Assembly: GCF_018294505.1 (NCBI RefSeq)
Contig: NC_057801.1
Coordinates: forward strand, 437,326,201 to 437,390,200
DNA length: 64,000 nucleotides
From: Triticum aestivum
Taxonomy: Eukaryota > Streptophyta > Magnoliopsida > Poales > Poaceae
Reading direction: 5' to 3'
Position numbers and translations under genes: made by a program. Below the pieces are notes generated by a model. It saw only the letters and a list, made by a program, of their open reading frames with translations. It made no database searches and was not told where the DNA came from. Every line of letters starts with the position of its first letter. Position 1 is the first letter of the stretch. Below are positions 33,536 through 43,580 of this stretch, one piece after another.

Positions 33536-34480
33536 TGTCGGTGTTCTGGGAACGGGGGTCCCCAGACTTGCCTGCCTGCGGCCTGCGGCATGGCTCAAAG
33601 GAGGCCCAACACAGCCCATCTTCATCAACACAAGCTCAAGACCCTCGCGAGGGGCCAAGCCTCGCGGGGCGGATGACAAGGAGCTTCCTCAGGCACGGCC
33701 TCGTCAGGCTGGCTCATGAGGAGGCGGAGAGTTCAAGGCGGGGTACCTCACGAGGTTCCCATGACGCAAGCCATGACGACCAAGGGCGCCAGTCGGGCGC
33801 CAGCCCGCGCAGTGTCCTCCTTTCCTCTTTGGTGCAAAGGGAGCAAGCACAGGCGAGAGCATCAAGCAAAGGCGTCCATTTCGGTGCAACAAGACCAAGA
33901 TCAGCCCAACGGCCGGAAGGAAGTCGTTGTGGATCCCAAGCCGGCGTCACCACCAGAGCCTTTGACACGCGAGGACCAACTTTAGTCAGGATAAGTGTAC
34001 CCGTTGTTCCCCTTCAAAATGGCCAATTGTTGGCGCCCTTCCCGCTCAATATTTGGGAAGAGGCCCAGGGCCTTTGCCTATAAATAGGACTAGCCACCCC
34101 CAGGGTAGAGGCATCTGGATCTGGATCTGGATCTGGACCTGACCTAGCAATCGGGATCCTCACCAAGAAACTAGTAGATAGAGCGATTGAACTCCTCCCA
34201 GCAGTTCGTCGCACTAGCCAAGAACAGACCCTCGCGAGGTTGTTCTGCCTTGTATTGTTCATCATCCGCCCAAGAGGCAATCCACTACACCACACATTGG
34301 AGTAGGGTATTACACCACAATGGTGGCCTGAACCAGTATAAATCTTGTGTCTCTTGTGCTATTCAGTTTGGTAGTTTAGGTCCTAGCGATTCGGCGAGGA
34401 GCGAGCCGATAGAGGGTTGAATCTCCGCGCGCACCCCAGTGTTCGAACCTCAAGGGTCTGCCGGAACCCGAAATCCGACA
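33536..34480 (+). repeat. 3' LTR, 945 bp
   Basis: About 97% identical to 24865-25798. The extra ~11 bp near 33789 (AGTCGGGCGCC) duplicates the adjacent GGGCGCC, a slippage-type change. Followed by the target duplication AGGTG. Confidence 0.92.
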
Positions 34481-34485
34481 AGGTG

Positions 34486-34571
34486 ATGATGACAACAGCA
34501 CGCCGCTTGACTTACGAGACACATCCCAGCAGCGTAGGGTCATATTGATGGCAGACAACTTGCTTGAGTGA
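34486..34571 (+). pseudogene. Exon fragment split by the Gypsy insertion (3' part)
   Basis: Continues the frame of 24789-24864 across the insertion: an aspartate run, then TPLDLRDTSQQRRVILMADN, ending in TGA 34569-34571. Product unknown. Confidence 0.35.
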
Positions 34572-35061
34572 TCACACTACTAGTAATCCCTACAGTACCT
34601 ACTACTATGCCCTACTTTGCATATAGAGTAGTGGAGTAGGACTCTGCTCTACTACTAGCACCGGAGGAGTAGTATATTCTAAACTAAAATAGTTACAAAC
34701 TTCAATGCCTGAGTGTGGAATGACTATGAACTGCCATCGGTGCTAACTCCAATCCCCAGCAAACGTTCGCTGGGAGACATGGCAGTTGCAACGCCTGCGA
34801 CGCAGTTATAGTATGTGTGTAAGGGTGGCGGTTTTGTCAAATACTATGGCTTAAAAACAGGCCACCGTCAGATGGAAATCTGACGGTTACGTGGGATTCA
34901 TCAGGATTGAGCCTGTGGCGAACAATCGCTAGATATCATTACTAAAAAAGGTTAAAACACCCGGGGCTATAACTTGCACTGGCTGACCACTAACAACAAT
35001 ACTAACATAGTTGTAAAATGGTTAAAGACCTTGTCTACGTGGTGTTTGGAATTATTTGCAA
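34572..35061. other. Unassigned sequence
   Basis: No gene seen. Holds a perfect small hairpin CCGTCAGAT/ATCTGACGG near 34866 and many TACTAC/AGTAG words. It may belong to the CACTA-like element starting at 24300. Confidence 0.3.
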
Positions 35062-35161
35062 ACTAGCAAGATGCCCGTGCATTGCACGGAACATCAAGAT
35101 GCATTTTTTTACAATACACCTGTTGTGTTTAACCCATGCAGGAGTAATCCCATATGTAAAA

Positions 35162-35235
35162 ACTAATGATATCTCGCGAATTTTATCGGAAAAATGGTAT
35201 CTCGAGAATTTCATTGAAAAAATGATATCTCTACT
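35162..35235. repeat. Short tandem repeat, ~29 bp, 2.5 copies
   Basis: ATGATATCTCGCGAATTT, ATGGTATCTCGAGAATTT and ATGATATCTC follow each other within the MITE's left half. Confidence 0.6.
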
Positions 35236-35761
35236 TGATGAAGTCATGTACCTAGGGTAGGGTCATGAACCTGACCAAGGTACCCTCCCCAAGGACATCT
35301 TTAGAAGAAACTCCCTTCCAGTCGACCTGGAACAATTCCACTCGACGGACTCGAAGACACTCGACCATGAAGACTCACTCGAGCACCAGGAGTTCAAGAG
35401 CCATTCTGTATCCAAACGGTATGTAATTAAGTAGTCTTTATGGTCATGATGACACTTTATGTAAGGCGTTACCAGTAACGCCAGGCCTTAATGTACTTTA
35501 AACCTTCTGCTACGTGGGCTGGCTGGGGTCCTGGCAGACTCTATATAAGCCACCCCCTCCACTGGCAGAAGGGTTCGCACCCCTGTAACTCATACGCATA
35601 TAATCCAGTCGACCGCCTCCGGGCTCCGAGACGTTGGGCTATTACTTCCTCCGAGAAGGGCCTGAACTCGTAAATCCCTTGCGTATACAACTACTCCATA
35701 GCTAGGATCTTGCCTCTCCATACCTACCCCCCATTCTACTGTCAGTCTTAGTACCACAACA
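35236..35761 (+). repeat. 5' LTR, 526 bp
   Basis: TGATGAAGTCATG...GTACCACAACA. TATA box TATATAAG at 35542-35549. GTCGAC/CACTCGAC words are frequent here and throughout the element. Confidence 0.95.
35542..35549 (+). promoter_or_regulatory. LTR TATA box
   Basis: TATATAAG in ACTCTATATAAGCCACC; the same in the 3' LTR at 48108-48115. Confidence 0.65.
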
Positions 35762-35763
35762 GT

Positions 35764-35781
35764 TGGCGCCCACCTTGGGGC
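35764..35781 (+). promoter_or_regulatory. Primer-binding site
   Basis: TGGCGCCCACCTTGGGGC two bases after the LTR. tRNA not identified. Confidence 0.55.
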
Positions 35782-35834
35782 AGGTGTCTTAGCGACTTAT
35801 TGGAGAAGTTGCAACTGTTCCGATCACCTTCATC

Positions 35835-37987
35835 ATGGTTTCTGGAGGAGTTCTGGTCGAGGGCCGCGAGATCCGTCTCGGCGCGCTCACGTTCATCGCC
35901 GACGACTCCGCTTGGCTCCAGGAGGCTCCACTCGACATCGACGCGCTTCCCGTCCGCGGGGCGACGCACTTTCGCGCATGTGTCCGCGGCGTCCTGCTGC
36001 GGCAACTGTCGGCTCCGTATCAGTCGACTCCTGTGTCGTCCTCCCTCCCTGTCTCCCGACAGCACAAGCGCTCTGGTCGGTCGAGGCTTCAGCGGTGGGT
36101 GAGACATGCAGTGGCTCGCCAATCGGCCACCACCCAAGTCGCGGCGATCGAGCCCGACAAATCTCTCTACGGCTTGTTCGATCTGTCGACTGGCTCCGTA
36201 GAGACTGCATCCGAGTGCGACAGCAGTGATCCAACGGCGGAGGTCCTGATGGTCAATGGGCCTCGTAGTCCTCCCGGCTTCCCTTGCACCGACGGAGCGG
36301 ACGGTGGAGGCAACCCTGCTCAGGTCCATGAGGAATATCAACCCGAGCCACTCACTTCTCTGCAAAGGGAAGATCTTCGTCGCTGGAACATGGATGCTCT
36401 ACATACTCCTATCATAGGAGAAACCCCCGAGGCTCGTGCCTTGGAGGATGCACGTTTGGCCAACTTGGTTGAGCGCACTCGACTGGAGAACCTCCAGCGA
36501 GCACTCGACGAGCGTGCGCGGCAACGAATACTAGACTCTAGTCGACGTCAACTCTTTCCGCAACCGACTCAGGTATATCGAACCCCGATTCAGAATCTAG
36601 CAGCTGCAGCCCATATAGCGGAGTCAATTCAGCCCTCTCAGTGAGAGGCTGGCAGAGGCTTGATGCAGATCAGAGATTTCCTCCGGGCAGCAAGGGATCA
36701 GAATTCAGCGGTGTCACAGTCACATAATAGGATTCACAGTCGATCCGTCGCTGCGAATACATCCAGTCGGCTCATAGCCCAAGATCGCCTCCGTGGCATG
36801 AGGGACGTGGGGGTCGACCTGATCAGTATGATGACCGATTTGATCATGATGATCGGCGTCGAGTGCCCACTCCTCCCCCAAGGGGTGGGTCTTACGCCCC
36901 TCGGCAGCAGGATGACAAACGTCAGCACAATGTTGGGCGAAGAGCTCCGGTCGACCCCTGGGAACCAGGCTTTGACGCGAGATCCATTATCGTGCAAGGT
37001 TTGGTCGACCGGAACAGAGCTCATCGAGAAGGCCATGACAGAGATGTGCCCACCAGCAGCTGAGTTCATGTTTCAGGACCAGAGTGTTTTAGCAGAGCCA
37101 TCAGAGCCGTTGTGATCCCTCCCAACTTCACATTGGTGACTGGGGTGAGTAAGTTCACTGGTGAGTCCAAGCCCGATACTTGGCTTGAGGACTACCGAGT
37201 GGCTGTGCAGATTGGCGGTGGCAATGATGAGGTGGCCATGAAACACCTACCTCTTATGTTGGAGGGTTCGGCCAGAGCCTGGTTGAATCAGTTGGCTCCT
37301 AGCAGCATTTAGACTTGGGAAGATCTTGCCCGAGTGTTCGTCAGGACATTTGAGGGAACTTGCAAGCGACTAGCAGGACTGACAGAGCTGCAGGTCTGCG
37401 TGCAAAAGTCGAATGAGACCCTGAGAGATTACATCCAGAGATGGATCACATTGCATCATACGGTGGAGAACGTATCTGATCATCAAGCAGTCTATGCCTT
37501 CAAGGAAGGCGTTAAGAACACAGAGTTAAGTTTGAAGTTTGGTCGGACCGGAGACATGACCCTGAGTCGAATGATGGAGATTGCCACCAAATACGCCAAT
37601 GGTGAAGAAGAGGATCGACTCCGGAGTGGCAAGTACAAACCGAGCCAGTCGGAAAAAGGAAACTCCAGTCGGAAGTAGAAGCGGAAAGCCGAACCAGCTG
37701 CTCTTGGAGAAGCCTTGGCCGTGACTCAGGGCAAGTTTAAAGGGAAGCCCAAAGGATCCTGGAACCCTAAGAAGGTGAAGGACAAGGAAGGAAACGACGT
37801 GATGGATTTGCCATGCCACATCCACGAGAAGAAAGACGAAGAGGGTAACTTCATTTACCCGAAACATACCACTCGCCAGTGCCGGCTCTTAATCCAGCAG
37901 TTTCAAGGGAAACAACCAAGGATAAGGAAAAGGAGTCGGACAAGGCTGAGGACAAAGAGGACAGTGATGAAGGATACCCCCATGTAA
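35835..37987 (+). pseudogene. Gypsy gag, broken
   Basis: The N-terminal part (35835-36644) starts MVSGGVLVEGREIRLGALTF. The frame has a TGA at 36642-36644 but continues (MQIRDFLRAARDQNSAV), then shifts near 36800-36860. The new frame runs RGGSYAPRQQDDKRQHNV with TGA at 37061-37063. It then enters the Retrotrans_gag core (FTGESKPDTWLEDYRVAVQI, LMLEGSARAWLNQLAPSS) with TAG 37310-37312 and TAG 37676-37678. A Cys/His cluster (CHIHEKKDEEGNFIYPKH, then RQC) is the nucleocapsid part, lysine rich on both sides. Every break still leaves the next segment clearly readable, so decay is recent. Confidence 0.8.
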
Positions 37988-38164
37988 ATTCCACCCTGAT
38001 GATTTTTGCTGATGTGGAGAGCAAAAGTCGATTGAAAAGTTATCAACCGTGAGGTGAATATGGTTGCTCCGGCGACACCCAACTATCTGAAATGATCTCA
38101 GACCGCCATTACATTCGACCAGTCTAATCATCTGACACACATAGCCACCCCTGGGAGGCAAGCT

Positions 38165-38785
38165 TTGGTGGTCGACCCAGTCGTCGAAGGCACTCGACTG
38201 ACTAAGGTTCTGATGGATGGTGGCAGTGGACTGAATATATTGTATGCGGAGACGCTGAAGGGAATGGGCATTCCGATGTCCAGACTCAGTTCCAGCAACA
38301 TGAGTTTCCATGGAGTCATTCCTGGAAAGAAGGCCGAGTCACTCGGCCAAATAGCTCTTGATGTGGTTTTCGGCGATTCGAAGCATTTCCGCAAAGAAAA
38401 GCTAACATTTGAAGTCGTGGATTTCCAGAGTGCTTATCACACTATTTTGGGCAAGCCAGCTTATGCACGGTTCATGGCTCGACCATGTTACGTATACCTC
38501 AAATTGAAGATGCCTGGTCCCAAGGGTGTGATCACCATCACTGGCAATCGGAAAAAGGCAGAAGAGTGCTTTCAGAAGGGCTCAAAGATTGCCGATGCTC
38601 AGATAATAGTGGTGGAGCTGCAAGAGTATCAGAAAAATGCAGATCCGAGTGATTTCTTGCGGGCCAAGAAGCCCGCCACAGAGTCAGTGTTCCAGTCGTC
38701 TGGTGAGACGAAACCCGTTCACATTCACCCGACCGACCCCAGTGCTGCTCCGACTCATATTTCCACAACACTCGACTCTAAATAG
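38165..38785 (+). pseudogene. Gypsy aspartic protease
   Basis: The active site is VLMDGGSGLNILYAETL (D-G-G-S). HTILGKPAYARFMARPCYVY follows, the conserved end of the domain. The frame is continuous with RT except for TAG 38783-38785. It would process gag-pol in the particle. Confidence 0.85.
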
Positions 38786-39890
38786 GAAGAAGCGCTCATC
38801 CAGTTCCTCCGTGAGAACTGGGACATCTTCGCATGGAAGCCTGCTGACATGCCGGGTGTTCCCAGGGGGCTGGCTGAGCATCGTTTACGAGTCGACCCAA
38901 AAGCAAAACCTGTCAAAGAACATCTTCGACGGTCCACCGTCCAGAAGAGAAAGGCCATTGGTGAGGAGGTGGCTCGGCTCCTGGCAGCAGAGTTTATCCG
39001 AGAAATTTACCACTCCGAGTGGCTCGCCAATATTGTCATGGTCCCCAAAAAGGACAAGTCACTTTGCATGTGCATTGATTTCAAACATATCAATCGGGCC
39101 TACCCGAAAGATGATTTTCCTCTCCCTCGCATCGACCAAATTGTCGACTCGACTGCGGGATGTGAGAGATTCTCTTTTTTAGACGCCTATTCCGGGTATC
39201 ATCAGATCTGTCTGTATGGACCCAATGAGATCAAAACAGCTTTCATCACTCCATTCAGGTGCTTCCGCTATGTCACCATGCCATTCGGCCTCAAGAATGC
39301 CGGAGCCATGTTCATGAGGATGATTCAGAAGTGTTTACTCACTCAAATTAGTCGGAACATGGACGTGTACATGGATGATATTGTGGTCAAATCACGGAAG
39401 GGTTCCGACCTGTTGACTGACCTCGCTGAAACATTTGCCAATCTCAGGAGGTATGATATCAAGCTTAATCCATCAAAGTGCACATTCGGAGTTCCTGGCG
39501 GAAAGTTACTCGGTTTTCTCGATTCCGAACGAGGAATCGACGCCAACCCAAAAAAAGTTGGTACAATACTCCGAATGAAACGCCCTGTGCATGTGCACGA
39601 TGTCCAGAAGCTTACTGGATGCTTGGCCACGTTAAGTCAATTCATCTTTCGCCTCGGTGAGAAGGCGTTGCCTCTTTACCGACTGATGAAGAAGTCAGAC
39701 AAGTTCGAGTGGACTCCAGAAGCTGATGCAGCATTTGCAGAGCTAAAAGCTCTGCTCTCCACCCAGCCGGTGCTTGCTGCTCCGATCAGCAAAGAGCCTT
39801 TGTTGCTTTACATTGCATCCACAAGACAAGTCGTCAGTACAGTGCTTACGGTCGAGCGGGAAGAAGAAGGGAAAGCCTTCAAAGTTCAGC
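38786..39890 (+). pseudogene. Gypsy reverse transcriptase
   Basis: Same frame as the protease. Landmarks in order: ENWDIFAWKPADMPGVPR; VPKKDKSLCMCIDFKHINRA; FPLPRIDQIVDSTAGCERFS; FLDAYSGYHQI with the first catalytic aspartate; TMPFGLKNAGAMF; and the loop VYMDDIVV (Y-M-D-D). KLTGCLATLSQFIFRLGEKA is the connection domain. All catalytic residues are kept. A frameshift near 39890 separates RT from RNase H. Confidence 0.88.
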
Positions 39891-40826
39891 GCATATCTTT
39901 CCAAAGTATTGACCCCATCGAAGCAAAGATACCCTCATTATCAGAAGCTTGTGTATGGGATTTACATGACCACGAAGAAGGTTTCTCATTATTTCTCTGA
40001 TCATTCCATTACAGTCATCAGCGACGCCCCACTGTCAGAGATTCTGCATAACAGAGATGCAACTGGTCGAGTGGCAAAATGGGCGATTGAACTCCTTCCC
40101 CTTGATATCAAGTTTGAGGCAAAGAAAGCCATTAAGTCCCAAGCAGTAGCAGATTTCATCGCCGAGTGGATTGAACAACAGCAGCCGACTCAAGTTCACT
40201 CGGAGCACTGGACCATGTTATTTGACGGTTCTAAGATGTTAAATGGTTCCGGTGCTGGGGTAGTATTGGTTTCCCCCCGAGGAGATAAGCTCAGATATGT
40301 GCTCCGGATTCACTTTGATTCCTCCAACAATGAAGCAGAATACAAGGCGCTTTTGTATGGGTTGCGCATGGCCATTTCACTCGGCGTCTGTCGCCTTATG
40401 GTTTATGGCGACTCAGATTTGGTGGTCAATCAGGTGATGAAGGAGTGGGACGTTAGAAGCCCAGCCATGACTGGATACTATAATGTAGTAAGAAAGCTTG
40501 AAAAGAAATTTGAAGGGTTAGAGCTCCATCATATACCCCGACTGAAGAATCAAGCGGCTGATGATTTGGCGAAGATAGGTTCCAAGAGAGAAGCCATTCC
40601 TAGTGATGTGTTCTTGGAGCATATCCATACTCCATCAGTTCAAGAAGATCCTTTTACCAAAGAAGCTCCGCAGCCTAAAAGTGTCACAGATCCGACTGAA
40701 GTTGAGATTCCAGCAGTGGTCGACCTGATCATGGAAGTGTTGGTGATCACTCCCGATTGGACAGTGTCGTACATCGCGTATATCTTAAGGAAAGAGCTCC
40801 CAGAGGATGAAGAAGAGGCTCGATAG
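39891..40826 (+). pseudogene. Gypsy RNase H
   Basis: After the frameshift the frame reads YLSKVLTPSKQRYPHYQKLV, then the RNase H core: LFDGSKMLNGSGAGVVLVSP (D), SSNNEAEYKALLYGLRMA (E), VYGDSDLVVNQV (D) and NQAADDLAKIGS (final D). It ends at TAG 40824-40826, after which the same frame goes on into integrase. Confidence 0.85.
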
Positions 40827-41990
40827 ATCGTCCGCCGATCTAAGGCCTTTACCGTGATAAAGGGACAGTTGTACAGAGAAAGCGCGACTAGAGTTGGTCA
40901 GAAGTGTATAACGCCAGAAGAAGGTCGGATAATCCTTGATGATATCCACTCAGGGACCTGTGGCCATCATGCGTCCTCTCGGACCATTGTGGCCAAAGCA
41001 TACCGAGCGGGATTTTACTGGCCAAGAGCGAATGAAATGGAAAAGGAGATAGTCGACAAGTGTGAAGGATGTCAATTTTACTCCAATATGTCACACGAGC
41101 CCGCCTCAGCCTTGAAGACCATTCCACTCGTCTGGCCTTTCACTGTATGGGGATTGGATATGGTTGGACCACTGAGAACAGGCAGAAGCGGCTTCACCCA
41201 TGTGCTGGTAGCAGTCCACAAGTTCACCAAGTGGATTGAGGCTAAACCCATCAAGAATCTTGATGCCGGCACTGTTGTCAGCTTCATCAGGGAGTTGATA
41301 TTCAGATATGGAGTTCCACACAGCATCATCACTGACAATGGGTCAAACTTCGATTCCGAGGAATTCAGAGCCTTTTGCACATCTCAGGGCACACGAGTCG
41401 ACTATGCTTCAGTCGCTCACCCCCAGTCGAATGGACAGGCAGAACGAGCAAATGGCTTAATTCTCAAAGGGTTGAAACCCCGATTGATGCGCGATCTCAA
41501 GCACGCAGCTGGTGCATGGGTTGACGAACTTCCGTCGGTACTTTGCGGATTAAGGACCACACCTAACCGGTCGACTGGGAGAACTCCGTTCTTCTTAATC
41601 TACGGAGCTGAAGCAGTCTTGCCGAGTGACCTGCTTCACAACGCACCCCGAGTCGAACTCTACACCGAAGCTGAAGCAGAGCAAGCCTGACAGGACGTAG
41701 TCGACCTTCTAGAAGAAGAAAGAGAGATGGCCTTGATCCGATCGACCATTTATCAGCAAGACTTGCGTCGCTTCCATGCCAAAAACGTGAAGAGTCGAGC
41801 CTTCCAAGAAGGAGATTTGGTTCTCCGAGTGGATCAGCAGAAGCCACACAAGCTTGCTCCTACTTGGGAAGGTCCCTTCATCGTCACCAAGGGTCTCCAC
41901 AATGGAGCATACCACCTTTACAATGTCGAGCACCAGATTGACGAGCCCCGAGCTTGGAACGCGAAGCTGCTCCGCCCCTTTTATACTTAA
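40827..41990 (+). pseudogene. Gypsy integrase
   Basis: Same frame as RNase H. N-terminal HHCC finger: HSGTCGHHASSRTI and CEGCQF. Catalytic core D-D-E: WGLDMVGPLRTG, SIITDNGSNFDS and QSNGQAERANG. A GLRTTPNRSTGRTPFFL segment follows, then TGA 41688-41690. The frame continues through FHAKNVKSRAFQEGDLVLRV and the C-terminal GPFIVTKGLHNGAYHL region, ending at TAA 41988-41990. Integrase inserts the cDNA; this copy is broken by the two stops. Confidence 0.87.
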
Positions 41991-42099
41991 GTATGCACTC
42001 GGATGAGATGTAATAAAAGTACTTCTGTAGTTCATTTTTTCAAAAGACAATAGTGTTATAATTTTCCCATTGATTGTTGTTACTTTTGTTCACATAAAG

Positions 42100-42440
42100 G
42101 TCCCCCAGTGGGTGGCTTAGCTGCGAATCCATTTCGCCTAAGTTTGTAAAAAAATCATGCCGAGTGGTGAGCCAGCCTCCCACTCGGGGGCTTAGCTATG
42201 AATCCGTTTCGCCTAAGTTTAACAAAATCCTACCGAGTGGTGAACCAGCCTCCCACTCGGAGGCTCAGCTGTAGTCCAAGTACTCGCCTAAGTTCAACAA
42301 AATCTTGCCGAGTGGTGAGCCAGCCTCCCACTCGAAGGCTTAGCTGCAGTCCAAGTACTCGCCTAAGTTAAACAAAATCCTGCCGAGTGGAGAGCCAGCC
42401 TCCCACTCGGGGGCTTAGCTGCAACATAGCGCTCGCCTAA
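42100..42440. repeat. Minisatellite array A (first block), ~74-bp unit
   Basis: About five diverged copies of CCGAGTGGTGAGCCAGCCTC...TCGCCTAAGTT. Confidence 0.85.
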
Positions 42441-42451
42441 GTACAAACACA

Positions 42452-42737
42452 ATGTGTGCTCCGCAAGGAGGACGATGCGCAGGTCGACTGCTACCCTCTC
42501 CTCCCGAGCTACGCCACAAATACAACGTGCCCTCCGCAAGGAGGACGAGGCGCAGGTCGACTGCTACCCTCTCCTTCCGAGCTACGCCACAAATACAACA
42601 TGCACTCCGCAAGGAAGACGAGGCGTAGGTTGACTGCTACCCTTTCCTTCCGAGCTACGCCACAAATACAACGTGCGACCCGCAAGGAAGACGAGGTGCA
42701 GATCGACCGTTACCTTCTCCTTCAGAGGTACGCCACA
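42452..42737. repeat. Minisatellite array B, ~75-bp unit, four copies
   Basis: Units begin TGCTCCGCAAGGAGGACGA (variants) and contain GGTCGACTGCTACCCTCTCC and GAGCTACGCCACAAATACAA. It is inserted between two blocks of array A. Confidence 0.85.
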
Positions 42738-43330
42738 AAAATCCTACCGAGTGGAGAGCAGACCTCCCACTTGGGGGCTTAGCTGCAGCCCAGTGCTCGC
42801 CTAAGTTTTTGAAAATCCTACCGAGTGGAGAGCAGACCTCCCACTCGGGGGCTTAGCTGCAGCCAGTGCTCGCCTAAGTTTTTGAAAATCCTACCGAGTG
42901 GAGAGCAGACCTCCCACTCGGGGGCTTAGCTGCAGCCCAGTGCTCGCCTAAGTTTTTGAAAATCCTACCGAGTGGAGAGCAGACCTCCCACTCGGGGGCT
43001 TAGCTGCAGCCCAGTGCTCGCCTAAGTTTTTGAAAATCCTACCGAGTGGAGAGCAGACCTCCCACTCGGGGGCTTAGCTACAACCCAGTGCTCGCCTAAG
43101 TTTTTGAAAATACTATCGAGTGGACAGCAGACCTCCCACTCGGGGGCTTAGCTGCAGCCCAGTGCTCGCCTAAGTTTTTGAAAATCCTACCGAGTGGAGA
43201 ACAGACCTCCCACTCGGGGGCTTAGCTGCAGCCTAGTACTCGCCTAAGTTTTTGAAAATCCTACCAAGTGGAGAGCAAGCTTTCCACTCGGGGGCTTAGC
43301 TGCGGCCCAATGCCAGCCTAAGTATGACGA
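42738..43330. repeat. Minisatellite array A (second block), ~74-bp unit, eight copies
   Basis: CCTACCGAGTGGAGAGCAGA starts units at roughly 42744, 42818, 42891, 42965, 43039, 43113, 43187 and 43261. Neighbouring units are nearly identical, so recently amplified. Confidence 0.9.
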
Positions 43331-43580
43331 GGTACAGGTCGATTGCAACCTGTGCTTCATTCCTACCTGCAAAGGAACATCACAAACACTAGCATATATA
43401 CTGAGCGAGGAACAATGTTTGTTCGAAGGCAAATGCAAACATATTCAATGGCAAATCCAAGTTCAGACAGCGTCCTACGGAACCAGAAGTGTCCAGGCAC
43501 CAAGCCTGTTAAAGTTTTATCGGTTACAAAAACCACTCGGCATACCGAGGCAAATTTAAGGCATCAAGCATAGAAGTTTT

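Larger units (their letters stand above)
24865..34480 (+). mobile_element. Complete Gypsy LTR retrotransposon with RT relic and antisense gene
   Basis: LTRs at 24865-25798 and 33536-34480, flanked by AGATG (24860-24864) and AGGTG (34481-34485), a target duplication with one change. Order on the plus strand: LTR, primer-binding site, gag-protease frame (25870-28329), small RT relic (28381-28875), tandem repeats (29211-29722, 30226-30568), antisense gene (33258-30456), LTR. No RNase H or integrase is visible, so it would need help in trans. The LTRs differ at about 29 substitutions plus one ~11-bp indel (~3%), suggesting ~1.2 million years. Family not named. Confidence 0.92.

Noticed and set aside
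34574..34583. CACTACTAG-like CACTA terminus
   Set aside because: No subterminal repeats follow and no partner end was found.
42100..43330. Evenly spaced repeats resembling a CRISPR array
   Set aside because: Units are continuous 74-75 bp tandem repeats without unique spacers, inside a plant retrotransposon.
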